A DNA stretch of 64,000 nt from Gerris lacustris (GCA_951217055.1 OX578280.1:45325882-45389881); one strand, 5' to 3'; numbered from the stretch's first letter, positions 21,294 to 32,375 are shown. The notes: generated from the letters alone by a model not told the origin. Made by a program: numbers and translations.

Positions 21294-23007
21294 ATATCAA
21301 CTTTTGGATGGAACAATACCAATTTTTATGAAGGCGAGACCAGTCCCATTCGCCATAAAAACAAAAGTGGAAGCTGAACTGGACAGACTGGAAAAAGAAG
21401 GGATCATTTCGAGAGTAGATTTCAGCGAATGGGGCACACCAATAGTACCAGTCATGAAACCTACAGGAGCCATACGCATTTGTGCCGATTTTAAAGTGAC
21501 ACTCAATAAAGTAATAAAGGAGGATGTGTTTCCCATTCCAATGATAGAAGATATCTTTGCTAAAATGACAGGAGGAAAGGTGTTTTGCACACTTGATATA
21601 AGTAACGCCTACTTGCATATGCTAACAGATGAAGAAAGTTCCAAAATGCAAACATTAAGCACACATAAAGGGGCGTATAAAGTGAATCGCTTGATGTTTG
21701 GAGTTAAAGTGGCCCCTTCTATTTGGAATAGATTCATGCATCAAGTACTACAAGATTTGCCAGGAGTTGCTTACTTTTTCGACGATATAATAGTGCAAGG
21801 AGTAAACAATGAAGAATTGTTACAAAGATTAGAAGCAGTCTTTCGGAAGTTAAGGCAGTACAATTTAAGACTAAACAAGGATAAGTGTCAATTTTTTAAA
21901 ACAAGAATTGAATACCTAGGTCATATAGTAGATGAGAAAGGATTGCACAAGTCACAGGAAAAGATAAAAGCTGTAACAAATACAAGATCACCGCAAGACA
22001 TTAATGAACTGAGAACATTTTTAGGTTTAGCAAATTATTACATGAAATTTGTACCGGACCTGGCATCAAAATTGTATTCACTAACTAGACTTTTGAGAAA
22101 AGAAGTACCATTCAAATGGACGGAAGAATGTGAGAAGAGTTTTAAGCAAATTAAGAAAGAACTTACAAGTGACAATACACTAATGCATTATGATCCTAAA
22201 CTTGAGTTGATTTTAGCAACAGACGCTTCACCAGTCGGGTTAGGGGCAGTCTTGAGTCATAGGATGAACGACGGAACAGAAAGACCGATTGCTTACGCCT
22301 CCCGTACCTTGACAAGGAGTGAAGCTAATTACAGTCAAATTGATAAGGAGGCAACGGCGATATATTGGGGCCTTAAAAAATTCTTCCAGTACTGCTATGG
22401 CAGGAAGTTTACGCTGGTAACAGATCATAAACCGTTAATTTCTATTTTCAATCCGCATTCAACCCTTCCTACAATATCAGCAACTAGAATCTTTAACTAC
22501 GCTCACTTTTTGTCTGGCTTTGACTACAAAATTGTATACAGATCATCAAAAGAAAACGCTAATGCAGATTTTTTGTCACGATTTCCAGTGGAAAATCCAA
22601 ATGACTTAAGTCATAAAGATGACAGTGAATGGTTTCAGTTACGTCAAATAGAAGCTATGCCAGTTACATGTTCAAGAATAGCCGAAGAAACTCGAAAAGA
22701 CAGCAAATTAAAAACAGCTGCTCAATATTTAACAGAAGGTAAAACGTTGAGAAGGCTCGGGATGAATGATAATGAGTACACAATTCAGAACGGGTGCTTA
22801 TTCAAGGGCTGTAGAGTGGTGATTCCAAAAATACTACAGAGTGAGGTTTTGAATGAACTCCATATTGGTCATTTAGGAGTTGTTAAAATGAAACAGATAG
22901 CCCGAAGCCATTGTTATTGGAGAAATCTTGACCAAGATATTGACGCGTTAGTTAAAAACTGTGTGCAGTGTCAGGAAAAAAAGAAAGGAGCCGAGCAAGG
23001 AAGCTGA
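21256..23007 (+). CDS. pol: reverse transcriptase-RNase H (and start of integrase)
   Basis: This frame is +1 relative to gag-protease and becomes protein-like right at the A7 tract; the first ATG is only at 21334, inside the RT domain. RT motifs in order: GIISRVDFSEWGTPIV, RICADFK, LDISNAYL and the catalytic FFDDIIVQG (usually YxDD), then the EYLGHIVD and LRTFLGLANYY motifs. RNase H follows with ILATDAS (first Asp), an ASRTLTRSEANYSQIDKE region and TDHKPL. The integrase zinc-binding module (H-x-H and CVQCQ) begins near the end, before the frame closes at 23007. The product copies the RNA into DNA. It depends on frameshifting, or a sequence correction, at both borders. Confidence 0.9.
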   Translation, partial: KKEIGAIPNFQAKYQLLDGTIPIFMKARPVPFAIKTKVEAELDRLEKEGIISRVDFSEWGTPIVPVMKPTGAIRICADFKVTLNKVIKEDVFPIPMIEDIFAKMTGGKVFCTLDISNAYLHMLTDEESSKMQTLSTHKGAYKVNRLMFGVKVAPSIWNRFMHQVLQDLPGVAYFFDDIIVQGVNNEELLQRLEAVFRKLRQYNLRLNKDKCQFFKTRIEYLGHIVDEKGLHKSQEKIKAVTNTRSPQDINELRTFLGLANYYMKFVPDLASKLYSLTRLLRKEVPFKWTEECEKSFKQIKKELTSDNTLMHYDPKLELILATDASPVGLGAVLSHRMNDGTERPIAYASRTLTRSEANYSQIDKEATAIYWGLKKFFQYCYGRKFTLVTDHKPLISIFNPHSTLPTISATRIFNYAHFLSGFDYKIVYRSSKENANADFLSRFPVENPNDLSHKDDSEWFQLRQIEAMPVTCSRIAEETRKDSKLKTAAQYLTEGKTLRRLGMNDNEYTIQNGCLFKGCRVVIPKILQSEVLNELHIGHLGVVKMKQIARSHCYWRNLDQDIDALVKNCVQCQEKKKGAEQGS

Positions 23008-23704
23008 TCATCCGTGGAACCCGACAGACAGACCCTGGCAGCGAATTCATGTAGATTTTGCGGAGCCGAGAAAAGGATATTTTTATTTTATAGTTGTGGA
23101 TTCATTCTCAAAATGGGTAGAAGTAATACCAACAAAAAATGCAGGGTCCCTTTGGTGTATAAAGGAGTTGAGAAAATTATTCTCTACATTCGGCATACCT
23201 ACAACACTTGTTTCTGATAATGGACCACAATTTACGGCAAAAGACTTTACAAATTTTATGCAAACATATGGAATAGCACATAGAACAATAGCGCCGTATT
23301 GCCCAAAATCAAACGGATTAGCAGAAAGAAATGTTCAAACTATCAAAAATCATTTAAAAGCAATGGGAAACGATCAAGGCAACATTGAAACGAAAATTGC
23401 AATGCTTCTAATGCAAATAAGGAAAGCACCTAATGCGACAGGACAGTCAGCTTATAAGCTGATGTTTGGGCGAGATATAAAAACAAGAATCGACCTTTTG
23501 ACTAGAAACGAAAATGAATTCGCTCACCAAAAAGCGAAAAGAAGTGTCCAACCGGGGGACAAAGTTCAAGTTAGAGACTATAGGACTGGAAACAAATGGA
23601 GAAAAGGGAAGGTAATAAATCAAGAAGGCGCGGTTATTTACAGAATAATGATGGAAGATGGAGAAATTTGGAGAAGGCATATAGACCAAATTGTGAAGTT
23701 GTAA
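22983..23704 (+). CDS. pol: integrase catalytic and C-terminal part
   Basis: The third frame, again +1 relative to the previous one, takes over at the second A7 tract (22976-22982). It holds the DDE integrase core: HVDFAE and VVDSFSKWVEV (first Asp), LVSDNGPQFTAKDF (second Asp) and PKSNGLAERNVQTIK (Glu), then a small C-terminal SH3-like segment (GDKVQVRDYRTGNKW) ending at TAA 23702-23704. No chromodomain follows. Protein similarity runs on across the tract without loss of residues, so the break is a one-base frame change and not a deletion of sequence. The enzyme would insert the DNA copy with 5-bp staggered cuts, matching the observed target duplication. Confidence 0.9.
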
Positions 23705-23707
23705 ATC

Positions 23708-23719
23708 AGGGGGGAGATT
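23708..23719 (+). promoter_or_regulatory. polypurine tract
   Basis: AGGGGGGAGATT immediately before the 3' LTR, the expected primer site for plus-strand DNA synthesis. Confidence 0.85.
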
Positions 23720-23816
23720 TGATATGTCAGTTTGTATTTGTCAACAATGTCATAATTATAATGTTGTAAATATTAAATAATTATACATATTACACGAACT
23801 AGTTTCAAACATATTA
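23720..23816 (+). repeat. 3' LTR, 97 bp
   Basis: Identical to the 5' LTR at all 97 positions and followed by the second ATTAT duplication. Confidence 0.95.
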
Positions 23817-23958
23817 ATTATTAACATAAATATACACTCGTATATGTATATGTAAATATGTACTACATTTATAGGTAATTAAAAAGATAAGTTTAATTTA
23901 TTTTTTTTGGTTGTAGTTCATTTCTGTTTTTGATAATTATTTTTGATACTGACGCAAA

Positions 23959-24346
23959 ATGACTATTCTCTGTAAACGTTGTAAGAAACTATTTTCAGAA
24001 AAGGCATAGTTACAAAAACATATAAGACGTGTTCATGCGATTCAACAAAATAAACACCTGTCATCATTGCAATAAAAAAAATATTGATATACGAAGTCTA
24101 AACAAATACATCAAGCTTGTCATATAAAACAGAAAACCTTGTTTCTCTTGTTTCAAATCAGTCAATGGCTTTTTACTTCCACATACAAACATCTGAAAGA
24201 TACATCTGAAGGATTATCACAATATTAGTATTGAAAGTTTTAATAAAGCATTTAATAACTTAAAAAGTTTTCTTATTTGAAAAGATCAGTATGAAACTGA
24301 AAATAATGTCAAGTATGTTAAGAGATCTAGAAAAATAAATTGGTAA
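23959..24346 (+). pseudogene. C2H2 zinc-finger protein pseudogene
   Basis: Translation in two frames (a one-base shift near 24050) gives three C2H2-like fingers in a row: CKRCKKLFSEKA then stop then LQKHIRRVH; CHHCNKKNIDIRSLNKYIK; and a decayed CFSCFKSVNGF. A tail follows with FNKAFNNLKSFLI, a stop, and KDQYETENN. The 'F..F..FL.WK..E' tail after C2H2 fingers is one I associate with transposon-linked zinc-finger proteins of arthropods (from memory, not checked). In-frame stops occur at several places, so it cannot be functional. It starts about 140 bp beyond the Gypsy element, with no evident link to it. Confidence 0.5.
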
Positions 24347-24370
24347 GGTGTTTTTACGTGTGTCTCACGT

Positions 24371-25065
24371 AAAAAGGGTTTCGTTGGTATTGTGAACACA
24401 AAATAAGTAAGGAGGGAGGGGAGAAAAGTTTTGATTTTTTTTTTTTGACAAATTGGCGCGCAAAATTAAACGTTAACAACAAGTGTTATACATTTTTGTA
24501 ATCTACTCTTCAATACCTTTCATTTGATACCCCACTCAAAATTTAAAAAAAAAAATGTATTCGAGGGACATGAATTATCCGCCATCTTGGATTTCCAGTA
24601 AATCAGATCAAATTTCTAATCTTATTTTTTCTATGGCCCAGCAGACCACACATTTTGTATATTTTTCTATATTTTTAGTAACAACGTAAATACGATTTTA
24701 GGGGGGGGGGCACGCAAAATGTCTATGTTTTTTGAAAAAATTCCGCCGCAAATTAAGCACTTTCCCTAAGTGGTATATATATTTCTAATCTACTCTTCAA
24801 TACCTTTTATTTGATACCCCACTCAAAATTTAAAAAAAAAAAAAATCGGGAGTGAATTATCCGCCATTTTGAATTTGAACAGCTGATAATTTTGAGTTCG
24901 CTATATTTTCCTGTGTGCGCGTCAAAACGATATTTTATACTGGAAAATTTCACGTTTTATCTCTTTTGGTTCAAAAGTTATTGGAACAGTACAGAGTGAC
25001 AGACAGACACAGGAACGAAACTATAAGGGTTTCTTTTTTTTGGTTTTACCAACAAAACCCTAAAA
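24371..25065 (+). mobile_element. family F TIR element
   Basis: Starts AAAAAGGGTTTCGTTGGTA and ends ACCAACAAAACCCTAAAAA, imperfect terminal inverted repeats. It contains an internal direct duplication (roughly 24420-24600 against 24700-24880): each unit has CTACTCTTCAATACCTTT, GATACCCCACTCAAAATTT and AATTATCCGCCAT. A G10 tract lies at 24701-24710. The same terminal block occurs at 31940-32130 and, inverted, at 34535-34700. Non-coding MITE-like. Confidence 0.65.
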
Positions 25066-25069
25066 ATAG

Positions 25070-26045
25070 GAAATATGTGCTGGGGAAATTTTTTTGTCTG
25101 TTTTCGCAGCGGAGTTTTTAAATCCAGAGGGAGAAATATTAAACGTCTAAAATCCACTAGTTCTAATAAATATGGTTCATCTTGTCCTTCTAAAATATAA
25201 GAAACCCTAGAAAAAAGTAACTTACAACACTAGCTTTTAAATATTAGAAAATTTACTAAGTAGGTATTTGTTAAAATAATTTAAAAAAATGTTTCTACTT
25301 CAGGACCATAATCTCTCAAAGTACTTTTTAAATTCATAATTATAATAAAGAGACCATTTAAAATTAAAAAAAAAAAAATAAAAAATAAGGTATTCAAGCT
25401 TCTAGTTTCTGTATTATATTGCATTTATTTAATTCAGATGTGACAATTCCTAGGTTAAAAAAATGGATTAATTCCAAGGTTTATAATATTATTAAAAAAA
25501 TATGAGGTAATTTTTATAAACACAATAATAATAACAGCAGAAAGGTTCACCGTGAATAGACGATGTCGCGTCCTCGGTTACCTTTGAGTCCGCCCATTTC
25601 GTTATAATCCAGGGATAAAGGTAAATAAAAACCCCAAAAAAATTCAAGCAAAAATTCAGCTTGCTTTCTCTCATTCAGTGGAATGAGAGAAAGCAAGCTG
25701 AATTTTTGCACAGACCTTTGTTTTGATGTTCTAATGAAGCACCAAAAAGTCTCATATGCTCACCCTTGTGCGTCTCGAGATATCGAAGGTCAAAGGTCAG
25801 GAAAATCAGTTTTTTTGCGAAAATCTCGCTTCCGATTAGTCTAAGGTCTGAAGAAGTTATAACAAAACTTACGTAAAACAGTATTCCCAACAAGTTTGGT
25901 TATATAAATTTTTTTCGTGCGATCAACCGTTTTCGATATAGAGCGTGAAGAAGTGGGAGCGCGCAGAAGGGGGAGCGCGCATGTTTACTTTCTCATTGAA
26001 AGAGAAAGTATTGTGATGGCACAAAAATTAGATTTTGAGATTTTA
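25070..26045. other. non-coding with perfect palindrome
   Basis: A hairpin at about 25654-25707 has arms TTCAGCTTGCTTTCTCTCATT / AATGAGAGAAAGCAAGCTGAA around a short loop. Positions 25945-25985 hold a GGGAGCGCGCA duplication. ORFs on the minus strand here are low-complexity. No gene recognised. Confidence 0.5.
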
Positions 26046-26255
26046 TGAATTTACACGTTTAGAGGTCCACTGTGTCCAAAGTCGTTTGTCTGGCGTCTAA
26101 GCAGAAGCGTGGAGCCTAAACTACTGGGCCGATTTTGACGAAATTTGGCATACATGTTCAGAAAAATTATATGACGAGGCGTAATCAAGAAATTAATTTT
26201 CGCTCCAAATTTGGGGGCGCTACCTCCCAAAAACTTTGAAAAAACGTGAATAAAA
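26046..26255 (+). repeat. dispersed repeat adjoining foldback
   Basis: Blocks such as CGATTTTGACGAAATTTGGC and AATTTTCGCTCCAAATTTGG are shared with 48930-49120 and 47435-47480 in decayed form. It runs directly into family B, suggesting one larger element. Confidence 0.5.
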
Positions 26256-26911
26256 ATTATTTCTCGAAAACGGATCTGACGATTTCGATTTAAAAATTCT
26301 AAAATATAGTTCATTTAATTACGAATCTAACGATATATGTCGTTTTCCCGGTAAAAATCTAGTTCCTGAGGAAATAGCTTTAAACGTGGAGGCGGAAAGA
26401 GGCCGGGTTCGATTCCCCGCTGAGGAGAAGTTTTTTATATGATAAAATTTGAACAAATATTAAATAATAATTGAATGTACCTATGAAAACTAATAAATCA
26501 TGGAAAACACTGGGTTATGTAATTATGAACTCGTCTTTAAGAAAGTTTGTCTGAGTTGTCGTTCTATACAGTAATACCTACTAAAACATCGGTCCGAGAC
26601 AACTCAAATAAACTTTCTCAAAGACGAGCTCATAATTACCTACCCAGTGTTTTTAATAATTTATTAGTTGTCATGTTTTTGTAGGTACATTCAATTATTA
26701 TTTAATATTTGTTCAAATTTTATCATATAAACAACTTCTCCTCAGCGGGGAATCGAACCCGGCCTCTTTCCGCCTCCACGTTTAAAGCTATTTCCTCAGG
26801 AACTAGATTTTTACCGAGAAAACGACATATATCGTTAGATTCGTAATTAAATGAACTATATTTTAGAATTTTTAAATCGAAATCGTCAGATCCGTTTTCG
26901 AGAAATAATTT
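26256..26911. mobile_element. 656-bp foldback formed by family B
   Basis: Arms of about 306-313 bp (26256-26561 and 26599-26911) are nearly perfect inverted copies around a ~37-base loop. Each arm includes TTATTTCTCGAAAACGG, GTTCCTGAGGAAATAGC, GGGTTCGATTCCCCGC and AATATTAAATAATAATTGAA. The arms keep high identity, so either the inversion is recent or the arms are homogenised. The GGTTCGATTCC core in each arm equals a Pol III B box. Confidence 0.8.
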
Positions 26912-26984
26912 TTTTCAGAAAACCGTTTCAGACTTAGGGGAACATTTTGTGTCCCATGCATGCCTTTCGCTCAATTTTTGCGAT

Positions 26985-27640
26985 TTAACATCTTAAAAGC
27001 TATTTGTCCGATTTTAATGAAATTTTTATGGTCATTATTAGCCAGGTTATAACAATGCTGGATTGCTGGTCTCATATAAGTTGCAATATTCTGCACCTAT
27101 TCGTTTCTCTTCCAAATGCGCTCAGACATACATTTATTTACACCTATATCTTAAAAAATACGCATCTGATTTTTGTGAAATTTGAATGGTTTGTTTAACG
27201 TAGTCAGCAGATAAATCTAGATTAATTTCAAACGTCTGTGTACTTAAAATGTTGCTAGATTGATACTTTAATTAATTTAAAATAGTCTTTCAATTAGTGC
27301 ATAATGGTTCCTCGCGTCCTATTTCCTAAACTTTAATGATTTTATGCTTTTTCAACCTTTTATTTGTCAAAATTGGTTTGATTTTTTACATGATTAAAAG
27401 TATCAATTTAGCAAAATTTAAAGAAAGCAGACGGTTGAAATTAATAATCTGGGGCCATCTGTGAGCTACTTTCGATCAGCCAAATTTCATAAAAATCAGA
27501 TGAGTACTTTTGAAGACATAGGTGGGAATAAATGGGTGCATAAGGTTGGAACTTATATGGGACCAACAATGCCTAATTATTATGCTAATTACCTGCCATC
27601 CCAATTTCATTAAATTTGATCGAGTAGTTGTTAAGATATG
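26985..27640. repeat. family A, two half copies head to head
   Basis: 26995-27190 is the plus orientation (CCGATTTTAATGAAATTTTT, then TTACACCTATATCTTAAAAA). From about 27190 the sequence turns into the minus orientation (CGCGTCCTATTTCC at 27312, then GCAGACGGTTGAAATTAAT and TACTTTTGAAGACATAGG). The ORFs at 27004 and 27476 are by-products. Confidence 0.55.
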
Positions 27641-27773
27641 TACTAGGTAATTAATTGGGACATTTAACATCAAATATTTTCTAAGCGCTTTTTGAGTGTC
27701 ATCGAATGCATCTGATATTACTGTGCTCGTTTGGTTTTTAATATATTGCGGGGCCAAGTTATGTAATCATTTC

Positions 27774-27820
27774 GGGGGGGGGGGGGGGCAGTTATCCCCC
27801 CCCCCCTGTGTACACCACTG
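27774..27820. repeat. G15/C11 hairpin at a hAT-like terminus
   Basis: G15 (27774-27788) and C11 (27796-27806) are separated by CAGTTAT, a potential stem, followed by CTGTGTACACCACTG. The complement CAGTGGTGTACACAG looks like a hAT terminus (CAGTG start). I did not find the partner end, so this is a solo terminus or an old deletion product. Confidence 0.45.
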
Positions 27821-27821
27821 G

Positions 27822-28335
27822 TACATTTAATTACGAATCTAATGATATAAGCCGTTTTCACGGAAACAATCTATTTCCCGAGATAGAGAGAGAGGCTGGG
27901 TTCGATTCCCCACCGAGGAGAAGTTATTTTAATGATAATTTTGATAAAATGTCTAATTTACTTAAATTTACTATATCTCATAAAGAATCTTTTATTTTAT
28001 TATCTTATCTTTTATTATCTCATCTTCTACTATATCATATAAAGAAAAAGTATTGTGATGGTACAAATATTCGATTTTTAGATTTTGACGGATATACACG
28101 TTTTGAGGTCCCCTGAGTCCAAAAAAGTGTTTTTTTTAAAAAAAATATCTGTCCGTTGAAAGTGGTTCTGACTTGATTATTGAAAAATTCTAAAATGTAC
28201 TCCATTTAAATACGAATCTAAGCCGTTTTCCCGGGAAAAATCTTGTTCTTGAGAAAATAGCTTTAAACGCGGATGGAGATAGGCGAAGTTCGATTCCCCG
28301 CCAAGGAGAAGTTATTTTTATGATACATTTTGATG
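27822..28335 (+). repeat. family B, two tandem-like copies
   Basis: Copy 1 (27822-27950): ATTTAATTACGAATCTAATG ... GGGTTCGATTCCCCACC, AGGAGAAGTT. Copy 2 (28190-28335): ATTTAAATACGAATC ... AAGTTCGATTCCCCGCC, AAGGAGAAGTT. Between them lies AAGTATTGTGATGG and ACACGTTTTGAGGTCC, which adjoins family B elsewhere as well. The 102-codon ORF starting at 27808 merely follows the repeat. Confidence 0.6.
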
Positions 28336-29310
28336 AAATCTTCAATAATCATTAAAACAACCTACTAACACTTATATTTTTCCCCATTTCTTTTCTCAAT
28401 AATTTTCTTCCCTTTTCTATCACCATCCATTTTTAAGATAAACAATTTATGACTAATGCAGGTACAAGTTAAAATATAAAAGTTTAAAAGAGTTGAGAAG
28501 AAAAGAAAAAGAATACAAAAGAAAGAAAATAATAAAAAAAATATATGCAAAAAATAATAATGTTACTTATCGGGTTTGGTCATATGTGGATGGGGGGGGG
28601 GGGATATTTGATGACCGGGGGGCATCATCAAATTTTAAGTGAGGTATCCAACTAAAGAAATTTAAAAAATAAATCTGACTGATATGCTCGTAAGGCTCTC
28701 ATCATTTTTTTGGATATCTCTGTCCATTTAGAAGTATATGTCATAAATTGCTACCCAAAATAATTACTGATTTTAATTAAAAAATCTCCCAGCATTATTC
28801 TAAGAGATATCATTTTCGGGCTGTAATATAGCTTAAAAATGTTAAGTTATTTATTTGGTGTGGCATGGGGCAGTATAATATACAGTTCCTTTTCCCTTGT
28901 TATAAAACACTAAACTAGATTTTAACATAAGAATTAACATTATATATTTGTATAAGGCAGAGAGAAGATGTAGAGAACCGATATTTACAATGTTTAGCAC
29001 GAGACTGAATTCGAATATGTTAAAATAAAAAAAAGTAGGAATATTTGTTCAAACGAACAGAATGAAAAAAAATGTATTAAACTAATAGGAAAAGACTAGG
29101 CTTGAAATGACATAATATTATGTTGAAATGCAGTAGTGACCGCGGTATCACTAATAGTGATACGTCTATAATAGGCGGGCTGAGAATATTAAGTTGTGAA
29201 GAGGTTTTTGATGAGTAATGAGTGATCTTTTGACCCTTTTTTGTTTGGCTTCAGTTGACAAAGAAACTGTTATATTAATGTTAACAATTTATGTAGAATT
29301 TTGAATAAAA
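28336..29310. other. non-coding with G12 tract
   Basis: Contains a purine-rich strand at 28490-28545, a G12 tract (28592-28603) with a nearby GGGGGG, and AT-rich DNA. No gene recognised. Confidence 0.4.
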
Positions 29311-29319
29311 TCAGATACA

Positions 29320-29834
29320 TTTTAATTTGAAGTAGAGAGATCAGGGGCACCCCTGAACTCTCTCTATGGCACCCCAGAGTGCCGCGGCACCCACTTTGGG
29401 AACCACTAAATTAGTGGATACTTTCCACCATACTTAAAAATGCTTTAAACCAACTGATATGATACATTATACATTGATCCAGTAAAAGAAAGTTACAATT
29501 CACATTATATACTCGTAGTTAGTTCTACGACACGATGGTTAGTTCCACGACACGGTAGCTTTACTGCAGCTAAATCTTATTATTTATGTCTAAACTAGCT
29601 GGATACGTGCTTCGCTACGGGGTGTGTTATTTTCAATTTGATAAGTTTATTAACTGCCATCAAGATACAATTAAATTATTTTACAAAGCGAGAATATCTA
29701 GATTCTAACCCTTCCCCTTACTTCTATACTCCTTGCCCTTTGATAAGATAATTTGCAAATAACCCAAATTATTAACTAATTCCCGACTACTGAAGAATAA
29801 TTCTAAAAAGATAACTTTCTGGGAAAAGCAGCGG
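29320..29834. other. possible hAT terminus and short duplications
   Basis: GTGCCGCGGCACCCACTTTG then GGAACCACT (29380-29407) resembles the end of hAT elements (complement: AGTGGTTCCCAAAGTGGG). GTTAGTTC(T/C)ACGACACG is duplicated at about 29517-29555. The segment at 29592-29645 (GCTGGATACGTGCTTCGCTA) loosely recurs at 51030-51085. No gene found. Confidence 0.35.
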
Positions 29835-29842
29835 TACTTTCC

Positions 29843-31767
29843 CAGTAGCGATCCTAGGTCAAAAGTTCTGGGAGGGCTAAAGCCCCCTCATGTATTGTGG
29901 GTTTAGTATACATTTTAATGTACCGTAATTTATTTATTTATGAACCGATTTCAATAATTATAAGGAATCGTTAGATTTGCATTAAAAAGTTCTACAACTT
30001 TTGTCTCATGCAAAATTTCTTCATACCTACTGGTTTTCATGGAATTTGACTTTTCAAATTTGAAATGGCCACCATTTTGAAATTTGATAAATTTTAAAAC
30101 TAATATTTTTGGAAATATTAGATATCGGAGTTAGTAAGACATCTGTCAAGTTTCATAAAAATATCTTGAAAGGTTTTTTTTTTTTAAATATGTTTGAGTA
30201 GCTGAATTCCAAAAGCAGCTATATCCACTTGCAATTTGTTTTGGCAAAGCACGGAAAACGTCTAGCAATTCACTAAATTGTGTTATCAGGTTAATTTTTT
30301 AAAAAAAATAAATCAATAACTAATAATTCATTTAGTGGACAAAAGCCATATAATCTCAGGCTATTATTTTCTTTTTAATAAACAAAATTTTAAAAAATTT
30401 AAAATCGATTTTAAAATAATAAAAGTTGCGCACCTAATCATTGTATATTAAATAGATGAGTCAATAGCAATTATGCGATATTACTTCAAATCTATAATAA
30501 ACTGTGTCATTTATTCAAAAGTTATGAAAAACTTGATTTTTATGGCAAAACGGTACTTTTAATTTAGGGGGTGGTCGAGCTATTTTATACCCCCAGAGAG
30601 GGGGGGGGGGGGGGGGGCTAGGAAATTTGATAAAGAAAAACTTTAGATAAAGTGTTCTCTTTTAAAATCAATTTGTAAAATTGCACTATATGGCCCACCT
30701 ATTTCGCACTGTCCTATTTACTTCATTTTTTTTTTAACTGTTCCTTTTTACAGAATTTGTCTTTTACAGTATCTCTGAACATTGTAAAAACGATTTCGGT
30801 TGTTGCGTCTCAATAAATTCAGAATTTTCTTTTTTCTAAATACACAAAGTGTCAAGTTTAATGTGGCAATGATGGAAGGTCAAAAAGTACTAACCTTAAC
30901 CTAAACTAACCATAACCTTTCACAATTTTCCCTAAAATAAAAAAAAACAACAAATAAATAAAAAATTAAGTTAAAAAAATAAGATTGAATTTATTGAGAT
31001 GCTACAAACGTAAATCATTTTTATAATGTAAAAAAATAATTTCGGACATTTAGAAATAGGTGGGGCATATAATGAAGATTTATCCCACACAATAAATAAC
31101 ATATTCATCATTTTAATTTTGAAAAGTAGGAGGGGGAGGAAACCATTAGGTTTACACACAAAGTATTTGTAATTACTGATAACAAGTTTTGGCTACTTAA
31201 TATAGCTAGCTATCTTCAGATTTTATATTAGTTGTTCACTGTTCACAGTAACATGAATTATTTAAGTGACACACAATTGATGATCAATTATATTAATGAT
31301 AAAATATGGTTAGAAAATTAAAAAGGGTTAGATATTTTTTAGATCATTTTTAGTTTGAATTCTTTATTACATAATATGAAGCATTGGGAAGGACGCGACC
31401 TCCTCGTCCCCCCGAGGATGACGCCCGTGAAAATTAAAACTTAAAACTACAAAATCATCATTATAATATGTTAAATTTATTTGGCAATATAAATTAATTA
31501 AATTCTTTCTATTCCTGATTACAATTATTATTTATTTAATATTTATAGAAAGGATTTAAATAATTTATCCAGTCCAAATAAAATTAAATAATATTTATGA
31601 CTTGTTTTATTTTTTACTTATCTGCACATTTATTTAGTTTTTTTACGAGAATTTGAGAAGGGTGAAGACAAACTATTTGGGGCTAATTTGATTCCTGGGG
31701 GGGCTAATTTGGTTTCTGGGGGGCTTAAGCCCCCTTAGCCCCCCCCCCCCCACTAGGATCGCCACTG
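29843..31767. mobile_element. non-autonomous hAT-type element, 8-bp TSD
   Basis: The ends CAGTAGCGATCCTAG (29843) and CTAGGATCGCCACTG (ending 31767) are inverted repeats with one mismatch. They are flanked by the exact 8-bp duplication TACTTTCC (29835-29842 and 31768-31775). The right end carries a C13 tract (31739-31751) and GGGGGGCTTAAGCCCCC; a G18 tract lies internally (30600-30617). The 1925-bp interior has no transposase motif and is AT-rich, so the element would need a transposase from elsewhere. Confidence 0.85.
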
Positions 31768-32375
31768 TACTTTCCTTCTGTTACGGATAAATGACCAGAT
31801 TCAACACTTATTAGTTTGTTATACATAGTTTTAGATTATATTTCCAGTTTACTCCCCTAAATGTATATAACAACAAAGTGCCAGATGTATTATATTTAGT
31901 TTCATTTTTGTTAAATTCGATTTTTGTGAAAAAAATTGGATAGGCGTGAAGTCTCACGTGAAAAGGGTTTCGTTGGTATCGTGAACATAAAATAAGTGTA
32001 GGCAAAATTTGTATTTTTTTGACAAAATGGCGCAAAAAATTAAACACTATCCACAAGTGTTATATATATTTGTAATCTACTCTTCAATACCTTTCATTTG
32101 ATACCCCTCTCAAAAATTTAAAAAAAATATTTCTCCCTGTGACGAGAATTAGCCGCCTCACGGGAACGGGATACTTGATTTGAGAATCTCATACGTTGCG
32201 CAACATGTCAAAAGACATCTGTTGAGACTTTCTATTGTCTAGGTATAGCGTCCACACTTGTAGACACGTTGCGTAACATGCCTAACGTTGCACCGTTTCT
32301 ACCATTTAGAATAGAAAACCATAGACATGCGATTTTTGGTCTAGCAACGAGACCGTAGACGCCGTTTGTCTAGCC

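Larger units (their letters stand above)
19476..23821 (+). mobile_element. complete Ty3/Gypsy LTR retrotransposon, mag-like
   Basis: An entire element bounded by a 5-bp target duplication ATTAT (19476-19480 and 23817-23821). Two identical 97-bp LTRs (TG...TA) flank a primer-binding site, gag-protease, RT-RNaseH, integrase and a polypurine tract, in the Ty3/Gypsy order (RT before integrase). No envelope ORF or chromodomain is visible. Very short LTRs and a TGGCGACGA primer site directly after the LTR resemble the arthropod mag clade. Identical LTRs mean little time has passed since insertion, yet the pol frame is broken twice, each time on AAAAAAAGAAA. Confidence 0.93.

Noticed and set aside
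21253..21618. Minus-strand ORFs inside the Gypsy element (also 21071, 22240, 23447)
   Set aside because: They are antisense to well-supported protease, RT and integrase frames and have no motifs.
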